A stretch of DNA of 64,000 bases from Taiwanofungus camphoratus (lineage: Eukaryota; Basidiomycota; Agaricomycetes; Polyporales; Taiwanofungaceae). Positions 31,206-42,188 of the stretch are shown here, piece by piece. Numbering within the stretch: the stretch's first letter is position 1; the number at the start of each line of letters is the position of its first letter. The stretch lies in contig CP021229.1 of the NCBI GenBank assembly GCA_003999685.1, positions 1,178,001 to 1,242,000 of the forward strand. The letters are read 5' to 3'. The translations under genes and the position numbers were made by a program. The notes beneath the pieces were generated by a model, which was not told the origin of the DNA, did no database searches, and saw only the letters and a list, made by a program, of their open reading frames with translations.

Positions 31206-33409
31206 TGATACAATTTCTTTTATCGCATATCTTATCGATCGGGCCTTGGGTAGGCCTAGCTTCTTCGCGCAGCATCTTGACTCATCGCTGCTTATGGTAC
31301 GGGCCCCGGTTACTCATGGACACTGACTCATATCGGGCCCCACTTACACATTCCGTCTTACGCTTACTGATTGCTAATATGGCCCGATGACTCATATCGC
31401 CTTATTTACGCTTACTCATGCTGATTCTTGGACCACGTTGATGAGTCCCGTAGCCTCCTGGGCCCCAAATCGTGATTTTAGGAGCTTTCTAATCCCCCAA
31501 CCGACCACTCTAAGACTCTCCCACAGCCTACGACAGGAGGGATAGGTTCCTATAATATTCCTAACGCCCCCTCTCCTTCCTAAACCCTCCTAACACCCTA
31601 CAAAGTCTTGCGAAGTCACACGAGGTGCTACGAGATTTCGAATGCTAGACGCGAAGTCCCTAACTCCTGCTAAGTCCACTATCGGACACTGCCGGCCCTC
31701 CCATACTGTTCCATTGGATCTAGGTCCTATCTACTACGTCACTCATCCCGGGCTTAGCTAAGAAGTCTTAGCTAAGTCTCTCTTAGCTCTTGTGATTGCA
31801 GCTACCTCCGATAGGCTCCGAAACGGTCCGAAGTTCCGGAAGTTGGACTTAAGAAGCCTTGTGCACCCCCATGGGTCTCGATCCTATGCCATAAGGTCAT
31901 CCTAGGGCGTACCCATATGACCCTCCACCCAGTTAGGACACCTCCTGCCCCGATTAGGCCAAGTCCCGCTGCTAAGAACTTCGTGCGCTCTTAGCCCACT
32001 AAGATAGGTGATCACGGCGCATGGCTGCTCTCGGATAGTCATCCCGCCCTCGTGAATGAAGTTGGTCACCTTTCTACCGTTCGTAGTTCCCCTGTTTCAG
32101 TTCCTAATTAGTTCCTATCCCCCTCGTGTTCACTTCGGAGTCCATGCGTTTTAGTACACATTTCGGACTCGTAAGGATCACTTCGCGCAAGATTAGTTCA
32201 CCTCACGCTCCCCTATTTAGTCAGAGGTAGTTTACTATGTACAAAAGAGACCCCTCCGTGCACGCTTCTCTCTTTGGAATACCAGTTCCCCTGTAGCTCC
32301 GATCTCAGGAAAGTGCCGCGAGTACAACCTTAGGAACGGTCCTAAGGTCCCTAAGTCTCCACCCCAGCTTCATTTCAGTACCTTTGAACTACGTCTACGC
32401 TCGCGATATATCTACAAACCACGTCTACGCTTCCCAAACTACGCACTACGATCTACGAAAGTCGCCGTGACTTCGCACCCTTCAGCACCTCCTATAGCAC
32501 CTATCCGGTGGGCCTCCGCCTTAGTTATACCCTTAGGCTCACGTTGCGTCATCCCTACGTTCTACGAATAGCCCTACGACTCTCCCATAGCCTTCATTAC
32601 AGGCTATAGTACATCTCTCTACGCCCTCGAACTCTCCGACCCACACCTCGACGTCATCAGACACTTCAGAGCTTCCAGCAACCTCGTTCCCTCATTCCTA
32701 TTAAGTATTAGCTCTCCGAACCATCCGACCTCTCCTACAAGTCTCCTACGCTAGCCAAACCTCGCCCACCTCGCTCTAACAAACCTCTAAACCTTACGCC
32801 CTTTAGCTAACTCTAGCTAAAAGGACTTCGCAGCATCTACGAAGTCAGCTCGCGCGATTTAGCTAAAACTTCGAAGGACTTCGCAAAACTTCGAAGAACT
32901 TCGCGTACTTCGGAGGGCCTCGCAAGGCCTTAGGGATAGTATAGCACTTAGGAACAAGATCCTGTTGTGCAGGACCCTTGACCCCTTACTCCCCTACTTA
33001 CAAAAACAAGACATACAGGTTTCCCGGTATCATACAGGTTGTAGCTCCTACCCCCACACCCTCACAGTTATCACACTACCCCACAGCCACGTTGCGGAGC
33101 ACTCCCTAGGTACCAGGGTCCCCTAGGTCGTATCAACGTGCCATGGTCCGTGCGCAGGGTAGAATACGTATATAAGGCCCTGTACTTTGTAAGTCAGACC
33201 TTAAGTTTGATCTGGTTACCAAGTAGCTACTTACCACTAGCAATCTTATACTCGTATCTTGCGACCTCTTGCTTCGTACCTGAGTACTCGCTCGACTTAT
33301 CGACTTCGCCCAGGAGGACATACGCAGTGTCCATAAAGCCTCGCTACTATCTCTAGTAGTCAGGTCCTCACGTTCGAGGCTTTCCGGTCGTTGATACCAG
33401 CTTGTATCA
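31206..33409. mobile_element. Solo LTR, 503 bp, split by element B right copy
   Basis: Ends TGATACAA...TTGTATCA, with flanks ATACC (31201-31205) and ATATC (33410-33414), a 5-bp duplication with one change. Removing it and one flank restores the transposase reading GSVM-VWGCM, so it inserted in the Tc1 gene. A TATA-box-like CGTATATAAGG sits at 33169-33179. Superfamily is uncertain; the short perfect terminal inverted repeat would suit a copia- or gypsy-type LTR. Confidence 0.8.
31439..33135 (-). mobile_element. Element B, right copy (inverted)
   Basis: 1697 bp, the inverted counterpart of the left copy. It starts TGATGAGTCC, ends GGTCGTATCA, and is flanked by ACGT at 31435-31438 and 33136-33139. 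It lies inside solo LTR 31206-33409. It lacks the gypsy insertion, the 500-bp solo LTR, and a roughly 65-bp stretch found near 28674-28740 in the left copy. Confidence 0.82.
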
Positions 33410-34121
33410 ATATCATGACACTCCCTCCACCAAACTTGACTGTTCCCTTCATCAGTCTGGCACTAAGACCCTCTCCTGGCTTTTTCCATGCCCATTTCCT
33501 TCCATCTGACCCCAGGTGATTGATTTTGGTCTCATCAGACCATATAACCTTCTTCCAATCATCCACAGTTCAGTGCTGATGACTCACAGCAAAGTCCAAC
33601 CCCTCCTTTTGATGACGCTTTGATAGTAGTGGTCATTTCTTCTTCACCATAGCCTTCATACCTGTTTTTCTCAGAGAACAATGAATGGTCTGTGAGGATA
33701 TGGGTGTGTTCTTAATATCCTGAAGTGTTTTAGACACTTGAACAGCACTTTCAGCCTTTCCAGTGCTAATTAAGCGAATAGCATAATGAATATCAGTGAA
33801 GGAAAGCTGAGCAGCCATCAGAAGACTTGAGAAGGGTAGAATGAAGTCTAGAGCATATCCTGGTGATAGTACTATAATGTACACCAGTAGAGCTGGATAT
33901 TTGGTGAGCAGATTGACCTAAATCAAGCAGAGAAAGAATTTGATTGGTAATGTCTGTAGAGAGGGATTTCATGATGATGAAAGTGTGGTTCAATTTGATA
34001 TTATTGCTTGTTTGTGCTATGTTGAACTTCTCTTAAGGTCATATGACTTGCACAAAAAGATTCAAGCCCAGCAAGCATGATGTCCTGCCACTGTCTACCA
34101 ATATTTGATCTGCAAAATGTC

Positions 34122-34332
34122 AGCAACAAAACCGTTGCAATAAATCTTCTGAAAGAATGATAGATAACTTCTCATATACTTGTCCATTTTTTATGATAGA
34201 TATCACGTTGGAAAGCCATGATGCAGGGCTTTCTAACAGTCCAACATTTGAAGCTATCGCATATCTGGTGACTGAGATATAGACCAAACAGTCAGAAAGT
34301 GACAAACATTGCAACAGTTTTGTGAGTCACTG
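34122..34332 (-). repeat. Right TIR of the Tc1 element (uninterrupted)
   Basis: This intact 211-bp copy shows the empty B target site as CCAACGTGATATC. It proves that the left TIR was split by an insertion duplicating ACGT. Confidence 0.9.
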
Positions 34333-34334
34333 TA

Positions 34335-34735
34335 TATCAAGTTGGTCATTCTTCACATTCCTTACTTTGTCTTCATTCTTTCATGTTCAGTTTTCACATT
34401 CTCATCACTACTCTTCATTCCACCATCAACAGCATTCATGAATTTGCTGTGAAGGTTGTCATCTGCACCAAGGACTAGTTAACACAGTGATAATGTTCTG
34501 TTACCTCTTAAAAATACTGTATTGTGTATACTAAGAATTTATCAGATTTTTAGAGGGAGAGAAAGAGATGCAATCCATGAAATCATATTCCACTGATAGT
34601 ATTCATTGCATCTGTCAAATTTATTCACAGGAATGAATTTCATAAATTTTATGTATCATCTGTTTACTTTTTATCCTTCATGGTTCAAAGTCAAGCAAGG
34701 TTTCTGCTGGTGAAGATGGCACTTCTCGAGTTTTC
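34335..34735. repeat. AT-rich older repeat, right fragment
   Basis: Continues the AT-rich sequence interrupted at the TA target. The minus strand carries a short protein-like trace (LHSKFMNAVDGGMKSSDENV). Composition returns to the genome average near 34740. Terminal repeats for the parent element could not be defined with confidence. Confidence 0.35.
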
Positions 34736-34841
34736 CATATATGGGTCATAAAAACTCTCACGCTTAACCAGGATTTCTGCATAAGTACTTACCCCTTGGG
34801 CGTCAAACATATGGGCGCTCACGCAGAAAGCACGCGGTTAG

Positions 34842-35338
34842 CACGTGCTCCCGGCAAATGGTGACGCGTCTTCGGACGCGTGTACAGCAAATAAGAAAAT
34901 GAATGGGAAAGACATGGAGGATACAAAGCGCCCTTCGATGAGCGGTAATCGTAGAATATGCATATCAAGGGTATAGAAGCACGTCAAATCCCTGCGTGAG
35001 AGATTCCCCGCTCCGTCGAACTTGAATCTTTGAGGGTTCAACGTTCAAAGGCCTGGATGCTGACTCTGAGTATGTACCTGCGCTCGTGTTCGTAGCTCTT
35101 TAGCTTGATTCATGTATATATACACGGGAGATGTAAACTTGTTCGTGACCAACTGGAAGGGATACACCCAATACAGCGACCCATCAGTACTCAGAGCTTC
35201 CCTGTGGTGAAAGCATCTCCCTCGCATGCCGTAGCTGGAGTTGATGCCCTCAAAGCCAGCGTAAGTAGATAGATCATTATGGCGGTCTTCCAGCTTCAGT
35301 AACATAGAAATAAAACAGACAAGGTGTGTGTATAACAC
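34842..35338 (-). CDS. Hypothetical protein, probably two exons
   Basis: Two protein-like segments in order on the minus strand. The first has NDLSTYAGFEGINSSYGMRG and LYWVYPFQLVTNKFTSPVYI (35338-35090). After a possible intron of about 50 bp comes FKFDGAGNLSRRDLTCFYTL then MHILRLPLIEGRFVSSM (35030-34890). No domain was recognised. The start is uncertain. It lies next to the transposon nest and could itself be a remnant. Confidence 0.3.
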
Positions 35339-35339
35339 G

Positions 35340-36469
35340 TCTAGAAAATGCCGAGGTGGTCAGATCCTGATCCTACTGTACTCCTACGACCTTAGGTGAC
35401 GTCCCCTGTCCCCGAGGCCCTGTTGCTGACGCCTATGTCCTCGAAATTTCCTTATATGGCAATATTTCCCAAACTGTTTTATTTCGTTACTGGCTATGAT
35501 TTTCTAGGCCTTTCAGTACTCAGTCCTAATAACCAGCCGTTCTGAAACATCTGCTACTACACTAACTTTCTGCCTCCTCCCCGAGCTCCCATCCTGAAAT
35601 TGTGCTATCAACGGCGGTGGCACTCGTCGTCATTGTCCCTGTCCCCCGGTCGATGTCGCCTGATGCGCCCCTTCTCACAGTCACGTGGAAGGTCTGTCGC
35701 TGACGCCTAAGCACAGTACTTGGGCGAAAAAGCGTTTTTTAAGTGCTGCTTATTGCCTCAGTTTGTTTATCATTTTGAATCGCAAAGCTGATGTTATCTT
35801 GTGACAAAGCGGGCCTCCTGTAGACTGGTTCATCTCCGTTGCTACAATATTCCTACGAAATGACGGACACTGCTATATGATCAGAGACATAGGCTTTGTG
35901 GCAGCTACATGCAGAGGAAGGGCTTCTCCATTCTGTCTCTATCGTCTCTATCGATATGTATGGACTTCCACTGTTCTAGTCGGACCATCACTGGCGTCAA
36001 GTTTCAACTTCAAAGAAATCTGACTTGGAATTCCCCAACGTGATTTAATAAAGCTTCCATGCCAACAAGCATTGCGTTATGTTTGCCTGTTGACTTCTGC
36101 ATCTAAGAAGAAGCATGGTACTCTCGGCTAACGATGGTACCTACCGACAAACAATGGGCAAACGGTTTTGTATAGCAAGCGGCTCCAACAAGCTCCAACT
36201 CATCACGCGGCCGAGCTGCGGTAGCATTCTAGCTGGCTTCTGGTGATCTATAGGCTTTTGTCGCGCGATTCTGGTTCCTTCGTATATAAGACAGATGGCT
36301 ACTTCAATGGCTTTTTGCACTCTGTCTGCGCACATCCATCGAGCCGGGTGCTCACGATACAACACCTGATTTGCCTTGCAATCGACTTGGTCTACTGAAC
36401 CAATACATTCCTTTGATCGACATCACACATACTCATCTCACGACAGAACGTTTCATTCGAAATTTCGGC
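35340..36469. other. Intergenic, no gene recognised
   Basis: About 1.1 kb upstream of the secreted-protein gene. No motif-bearing frame or repeat was seen; it presumably includes that gene's promoter. Confidence 0.45.
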
Positions 36470-38318
36470 ATGTCTCCGTCTCCGTTGGTTCTCTTGACCC
36501 TCGCCTCGTTGGCGCTGCTGGGTCCCGTCAGCGGTGCTCCGACCTCTGTTTCGTCGTCAAACTTTCAACTGCAGAATGCCCTTGATGCCCAGAAGTTGAA
36601 TGCGCAATTTGCAACCTTGGATGCGTCGTCCTCTTGCAATGGTATGTTTCAATCACGATTCTTCTGTGTTCCATAACTGACTCCGCATTGCAGAGGGCCA
36701 GCAAGCATGTGTTTCGTCCAAGTTTGCCCAGTGTGTTAGTGGCAAGTGGTCACTCACGTCCTGCTCTGGCAACACGACCTGCGTTGCCCTTCCTCTCGTC
36801 CAGAAGCAAGGTACTAGCATCGCCTGCGACCTCGAGTCTGATGCCATCGCCCGTATGCAGGCAGCCGGTGCCTCGGGTGGACTAACGGGTAGCGGCTCGA
36901 ACTCAACTACGAACGCTTCCTCCATTGCCCTCCCCAGTGCATCTGCTCCAGCGACTTCTGTGCCGCTGAGCGCGAGCACCGCATTGTCTGCTACCCTCAC
37001 CGACGTCTCTGTGTCTGCCGCATCCACTGGCATCTCCGCCTCCGCCCTTCCAACTGATGTATCAGCATCTGCAGTGCCTACTGATGCGTCCACGTCTGCT
37101 ATCCCCACTGACGTTTCGGCTTCTGTTGTCCCGACCGACGTACCTGCATCCGCGCTGCCGACTGACGTCTCTGCGTCTGCTCTCCCCACTGATGTTTCCG
37201 CCTCCGCCCTCTCTACTGATGCGTCGTCACCTGCCCTCCCCACCGATGCCTCGGCGCCAGCTCTTCCCACCGATGCACCTACGTCCGCGTCAGCTGTTCC
37301 CCTTCAAAACAAACGCCAGATCGCATCCACTATCGACCTCAACTCGCGCATTGCCAGTGACAGTGCTGGTGCCAGCAGTTTGGTGGCGAGTGCATCTTCA
37401 TCGTTGTTGGGCAGTTCGGCTGTTGCGACCGACTCCGCCGTTGCCTCATCCGCCGCCTCTGCCGCTTCGTCCATCATCACAGGTGCCGATGGATCAAAAA
37501 CCATAGTCTCGACTGTCCTCGTCACCGTCACCGCCTCCGGTGGATCTTGCGCGTCTGGTGGGGGAGTGAACCCGAGCGCGTCCCCGACAGGCGTATCTGG
37601 CTTCCCGTCCGGTTTCCCGTCCAGTTTGCCGGGCTTGAGCAGCATACCCGGAAGCCTTACCGGTATTCCGTCGTCCCTTCCCACTGCTCAGTCTATCCCT
37701 GGCGTGTCTGCGCCCAGCGGGACGATTTCACTCCCTATTCCCACTGGCTCAGCATCTGACATACTGTCTTCCGTCTTCCCTCGTGCCTCCGACTCCGTAT
37801 CTGCCTTCCAGACTGCCGGCGCTGGGGCTTCCCCTTCCGGCTCTGAGGTAATCTCTGCGGCTGGTGCCGCGGTGACGGCCCCAGTTAGCGGTGCGGACTC
37901 GGCTATCCTTCCGCCAAGTCATGCTACCAGTTCGGCGGCGGCGGCGCTGGTCAGCAGTGCGGATTCAGCCATCCTTCCACCAAGTCATGCTACCAGTTCG
38001 GCGGCGGCGCTGGTCAGCAGTGCGGATTCAGCCATCCTTCCGCCAAGTCATGCCACTAGCTCGGCGGTGGCGGCGGTGGTCAGCGGTGTGGAATCGGCCA
38101 TCCTTCCGCCTAGTCACGCCAGTGGCTCTGCTGCCGCCGCGACGGCACAGATTACCAGTGTGGACTCTGCTATCCTCCCGCCAAGCCACTCCAAGAGCTC
38201 CGCTGCTGCAGACGTCGACAGTTCCTCTAGCTTTGTAGTGTCGTTCTCCACCGCCGTGTCGGCGTCGATCCCCACCGATACTGCCGAGATCGCCAGCCTC
38301 CTCACTGCAACGTTCTGA
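36470..38318 (+). CDS. Secreted Ser/Ala-rich protein with N-terminal Cys-rich domain
   Basis: Exon 1 (36470-36641) begins with a signal peptide (MSPSPLVLLTLASLALLGPVSGA). A 52-bp intron (36642-36693) joins to EGQQACVSSKFAQCVSGKW and CSGNTTCVALPLVQKQGTSI, then CDLESDAIARM. This is a short Cys-rich module, resembling CBM19-type chitin-binding modules, seen at the N terminus of many Agaricomycete secreted proteins. The rest is low-complexity Ser/Ala/Thr/Pro. One block repeats a unit like LPTDVSASA about ten times (37040-37290). A second block has about five copies of a unit like SADSAILPPSHATSSAAA (37895-38200). No C-terminal hydrophobic tail is visible, so a GPI anchor is unlikely. A heavily O-glycosylated cell-wall protein is a fair inference. 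Confidence 0.75.
37040..37290 (+). repeat. Coding tandem repeat, short unit (LPTDVSASA-like)
   Basis: About ten degenerate copies of a 27-33 bp unit inside the secreted-protein gene. Unit length is always a multiple of three, so copy number can vary without breaking the frame. Confidence 0.75.
37895..38200 (+). repeat. Coding tandem repeat, long unit (SAILPPSHATSSAA-like)
   Basis: Five copies of a 57-66 bp unit. The second and third are almost identical at DNA level, which points to recent unequal exchange. Confidence 0.8.
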
Positions 38319-39377
38319 GCGGAGCACCGTGTGCTGGTTCATGCACTTGCTCCCAAAGCGAAACATGATTGACAAAGCAGAGCGCGCTCAGTCATGTATA
38401 TACCTAGTTTTTCTACGTTATGTGTAAATGTTGTGTTCGGCGTACTTGTTGTCGTTCCTGCAGCCGGGCACGGTGCTATAGCGGCTATAGCTCTTAATAA
38501 CCAATTGAGATGTTATAATCTATCTATGCATGAGTTTGCGCCTGGGGATTTCGAGGTGCTGTTTAGTGCTAAGTGATGGCATTGAAATGCTTTGTCAGGC
38601 AATATATGATATTGTACTTCCTCAACACCAGCCTTTATTATAGATTCGAAAAGAATTTTTAGGCCCCTGTTGCTACTACCATGGTATTTTGCAAACCTCT
38701 CCATGTTTGTCGCGCTCAGCGAGCGCTTAGGGACAATTACCTGTTTAGGAGGTCGTCCAAGAGCTTTGGCGATCGTCAACACTGAGCTTTGTGGATCTCT
38801 GCCTCATATCGCATTGCAGGACCTTGGCTGTTTCATAATCCCCTAATGTCATTGCTTGGAGGTTGCATATTTCTATCTTGAAAGCGGATATGAAGTTCGG
38901 CAACAGAGCAGGTGCTCGACACTCGATATGAACATTAAATATTCTCCTTTTCCCGGGCATCCTTGACCATTATCCAAATTAGACTTTCTAGGAGTTTCAT
39001 TCCACTGGTAGTGCCTGCAGATGTGTTTTCATATGGACTTTTGGTGCTCATTCCTTGGGAACGAAGTGACGCTGCATTCCATTGTTCTTCTGCCGTTGTT
39101 GTTTGTACACGCTGCCAGCCACCATTGTTGCGCGGACAACACGAGGCTCTGGCCTCGCTTTGCACAGGCGTTTGCCTTTCCGGAAATTTTTGATCTGGAG
39201 GACAAGGGGGCGGCTGACCACAATCGATTTGCCTCGCTTGATCCTGCGTGCACAGTACAAAAGCTCGGGGGTGGGTCACCGTGACTTCCTCCACCTGTCC
39301 ATCGACCTTTACGACTTTAGGCTCTTTTCTCATTCCTTCTTTCCTCGCTGTCCTTTCACTATCTTTCATTGCTCAGC
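38319..39377. other. Intergenic with possible minus-strand remnant
   Basis: On the minus strand, 38950-38745 (IECRAPALLPNFISAFKIEI) and 38740-38513 (RSLSATNMERFAKYHGSSNR) look protein-like and could be two exons of a small unrecognised gene. Support is weak. Confidence 0.2.
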
Positions 39378-41076
39378 ATGTTGTACACGCTACCCTTGAC
39401 GCTGCTTGCTGCTCTGCCTCTGGTCCCAGTATGGGCTGCGCCCTACTATTGCTCATTGAACAAACCGCAGTCAAGTCTCTCATCGGGAACGTCCGCGGGT
39501 GGTCAAGGGAAAGGTTCTTCCTCAGGTTCCGGCTCCGGCTCCGGCTCTGGTTCAGGCTCTGGCTCTAGCAGTGGTAGCGGGAGCAATCCAGATGATGGTG
39601 ACATAGTCGCCATGAGCTGGTTTGCCGGCTGGGACAGCACTGCCAGCCCTCCTTACACCGCAGAGAATATCAGTTGGTCAAAATACACTGCTGTTACTTA
39701 TGCCTTCGCGTGAGTGGTTCCCTTCACATCGTTGCTGCGAGCAGTGTTTTCAATCATGTACAGTACGACTACTCCGGATGTGAACACCGTTTCGCTCGCT
39801 GCCTCGGATGAGTCGCAGCTGCCTCAATTCGTTGAGCTTGCGCACCAGAATGTGAGGGCCATCTCGATAAATCTGGAGAGCAGGTACTGATCATAGCCAC
39901 CACAGAATGTCAGAGCGGTGCTCACGATCGGCGGCTGGTCTGGATCACAATATTTCTCTACTGCCGTCGCTACCGAGAGCAATCGTACGGCATTTGCCAA
40001 AACCGTTCTCGATCTCGTTTCGCAGTATGCTCTTGATGGACTTGACTTCGAGTACGCATCGATTCCTCATTTACCTCCTTGCCTCTCAGGCTGACCTTCA
40101 CGTAGTTGGGAGTATCCTGGCAAGCAGGGCATGGGCTGCAACACAGTCTCCTCGGACGACAGCGCGAACTTCCTCTCCTTCCTTCAAACGCTCCGCGCCG
40201 AGCCTGCTGGCAAGAACATCACGCTTTCTGCTGCAGTCGGCCTCACGCCCTTTATGGGTAGCAACGGCTCGCCCATGGGCAACGTCTCCGCCTTTGCGTC
40301 CGTACTCGACTACATCGAGATCATGAACTACGACGTCTGGGGCACTTGGTCTTCCGGCGTAGGCCCAAATGCGCCGCTAAACGACACATGTGCACCGAGT
40401 GCGGATCAGCAAGGCTCCGCTGTGAGCGCCGTAAAGGCGTGGACTGCCGCGGGCTTCCCCGCGAACCAGCTCGTGCTCGGCGTCGCGTCGTACGGACACA
40501 GCTTCTCCGTGCCGCAGAACAGCGCATTCGCAGCGGGTGGCACGAGCGCGCTCGCGGCGTACCCGCAGTTCGACAAGTCGACGCAGCCGCAGGGCGACAG
40601 CTGGGACACGTATTCGTCCGGGGGCACCGGTGAATGCGGACAGCAGTCTGGCGGCGGGTACTCCGGCATCTTCGACTTCTGGGGGCTTGTCCAGAAGGGC
40701 TTCCTCAATGACGACGGCACCGCGGCGGACGGCATCGGTTACAGGTACGACAACTGCAGCCAGACGGTGAGTGTGTCTGCTATGTGCAGATATAGGCATG
40801 GGCGAATTAATGGGCGTTGCTTGTGCAGCCGTATGTGTATGACCCCAAGACACAAGTAATGGTGTCTTATGACAATGCCCAATCCTTCAGTGCGTTACAT
40901 ACTCATTGGCTATCTCGCAATATCTCTAATATCTTGTTCTAGCTGCGAAGGGCAAGTACATAAATGAGGCCGGCCTGAGAGGCTTCGCGATGTGGGAGAC
41001 TGGTGGGGACTACAATGACATGCTGCTGGATGCTATCACGAATGGCATCGGGGTCGAAGAGGTCAGTAGCTGTTGA
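39378..41076 (+). CDS. GH18 chitinase-like protein, secreted, catalytic motif intact
   Basis: Multi-exon. The signal peptide MLYTLPLTLLAALPLVPVWA is followed by a Ser-Gly linker (about 39510-39590) placed before the catalytic domain. The TIM barrel begins IVAMSWFAGWDS. The substrate-binding block is VLTIGGWSGSQYFS. An intron splits the active site; joining GACTTCGA to TTGGGAG gives DGLDFDWEYP, the full DXXDXDXE motif with the catalytic Glu. Later blocks are ITLSAAVGLTPFM, DYIEIMNYDVWG, LVLGVASYGHSF and GLRGFAMWETGGDY. The product would hydrolyse chitin outside the cell, in wall remodelling or nutrition. The stop at 41074-41076 is the simplest reading. An alternative last intron (donor at 41062, acceptor near 41194) would end KTARR. 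Confidence 0.88.
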
Positions 41077-41308
41077 CAATGTTTCATCTACGCCCTCATT
41101 GTACGTCACACGCTGTGACATTAGCCGTGCTTATTGTTGTATCCTTATCTGTGCTTGATGCATGGCTAATCATGTTATATTATTGTTATTATAGAAAACC
41201 GCCCGCCGCTGAGAAGGAGTGACGACCTGACTGTATCGGTATCAAATTATATTATTGGATGTACATCATGGGCTGTATTCAAATGAAGTATCAATACACG
41301 AGGTTACC

Positions 41309-42188
41309 CTAGAGCTGCTTGATCAGTCCCCTCATTTCCGAATTCCTGAACAGTACTTGATCGGGCCAACGCCCCTTGGCCAGCTCGACTGCGAAGCGTG
41401 CCAGATCATCTATGGGCGAGACAAGGGAAGGCGTGAGTGTAGAGAGGACAGGAGACATGACACAATCGGCAACGTTTGCACTTGTAGAGCGCTGGTTTTT
41501 TCGGTCTTCAGGGTATTTCTTGGATGGAAAGAAGTAAGCAGCGCGATAAATGTGCGCCTTCACATTATGTGCGGTATTACAGAATTCCGTGAGGTCGTTT
41601 TCCGCCCGGCCCTGTTATGATAGAGGACGGAGGTAATCGTGAGACGATAGAAGCGAGCCTGCATGCCTGGGGAGCATACCTTGACGCGTGCCCACATTTG
41701 GCTCGATTTCCCCGTCGTATCAGTCCCCTCTCCGCTGATGAGCACGAATCGGAAGGGGCTTTCCTCCGTCCGTCCCTCGCCCACGCCTCCCTCATTAAAT
41801 GCGCGAATAGCAGCCATGACATAGCCGTGCGTGAGCTCCGTGTACTCCTTCTCGTTCATCCCAACAGAGCTTCGGCCGAGCGCCCAGATGCACGCGTCGT
41901 GCGCCGCGAGGCGGCGTGCGAGGTCTGGCGGATAGGTGAGGAAGTCGCTGTGGAGAACGACCTCGGTCTTCGCGGCGGCATCTGCAGGTAAGACCGCCCA
42001 AGAGGGGATCGGTCGCCGGGTGAGCACGGTTATGTGGGTGATGGTGCGGTCCGCGAGTGCAGCGCGATATATTGCAAGCCCAGCTAGAAAGCGGAATATG
42101 AGAACGAAACATGAATGTAAGTATGGAACACATTGTCAAGCCAGTCGGACATACCTACGCCGGTCACACCGGTCAGGAGAACTTTCAT
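41309..42188 (-). CDS. Atypical short-chain dehydrogenase (HTATIP2-like NAD(P)-binding protein)
   Basis: Three exons. Exon 1 gives MKVLLTGVTGV and, after a spliced Gly/Ala codon, AGLAIYRAAL, the Rossmann nucleotide-binding turn. Exon 2 holds THITVLTRRPIPSW, VVLHSDFLTYPPDL, ACIWALGRSSVGMNEKEYTE and FRFVLISGEGTDTTG. Exon 3 has IYRAAYFFPSKKYPEDRKNQ and ends RGLIKQL-stop. The order and spacing match the HTATIP2/CC3-like branch of extended SDR proteins. The substrate is unknown. It lies on the opposite strand between two GH18 paralogues, with no evident functional link. Confidence 0.75.

Larger units (their letters stand above)
30753..33972 (-). pseudogene. Tc1/mariner transposase, broken
   Basis: Reads from 33972 downward. 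The N terminus is MKSLSTDITNQILSLLDLG with a helix-turn-helix-like block QSAHQISSSTGVHYSTITRI. Then, after frame changes, come TPISSQTIHCSLRKTGMKA and the first catalytic Asp block VIWSDETKINHLGSDG, running to GTVKFGGGSVM. A solo LTR interrupts at 33410. The frame resumes at 31200 with VWGCMTWEGVELACKIDG, the second Asp in VIFQQDNDPKHTS, and the third acidic residue in SPDLNPIEHLWQHLK (DDE type). It ends GGYTKY-stop at 30753. Stops, frameshifts and the insertion make it inactive. Confidence 0.88.
21671..34332 (-). mobile_element. Tc1/mariner element, interrupted by nested insertions (about 1.6 kb when inserts are removed)
   Basis: The ends are perfect inverted repeats starting CAGTGACTCACAAAACTG, each flanked by TA (21669-21670 and 34333-34334), the Tc1/mariner target duplication. 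Subtracting the left B insertion (21799-30639) and the solo LTR with its duplication (31206-33414) leaves 1612 bp, the usual size for this superfamily. The terminal repeat is about 210 bp. Its left copy is split into 21671-21798 and 30640-30721. The element carries a broken transposase on the minus strand. Confidence 0.9.

Noticed and set aside
21799-33135. Reading the inverted B arms as the TIRs of one giant 11-kb composite transposon
   Set aside because: Each arm has its own ACGT duplication and lies in a different host sequence (Tc1 TIR versus solo LTR), so they are two independent insertions.
34740-34800. Terminal inverted repeat linking 20735 and 34790 for the AT-rich host element
   Set aside because: The best match (GGGG, AGTAC, A, TG pattern) needs gaps and no target duplication fits, so the element ends were left undefined.
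37057-38238. Overlapping Arg/Leu/Pro-rich frame inside the secreted-protein gene
   Set aside because: It arises from the Ser/Ala repeat DNA read in another frame; it has no signal peptide or motifs.
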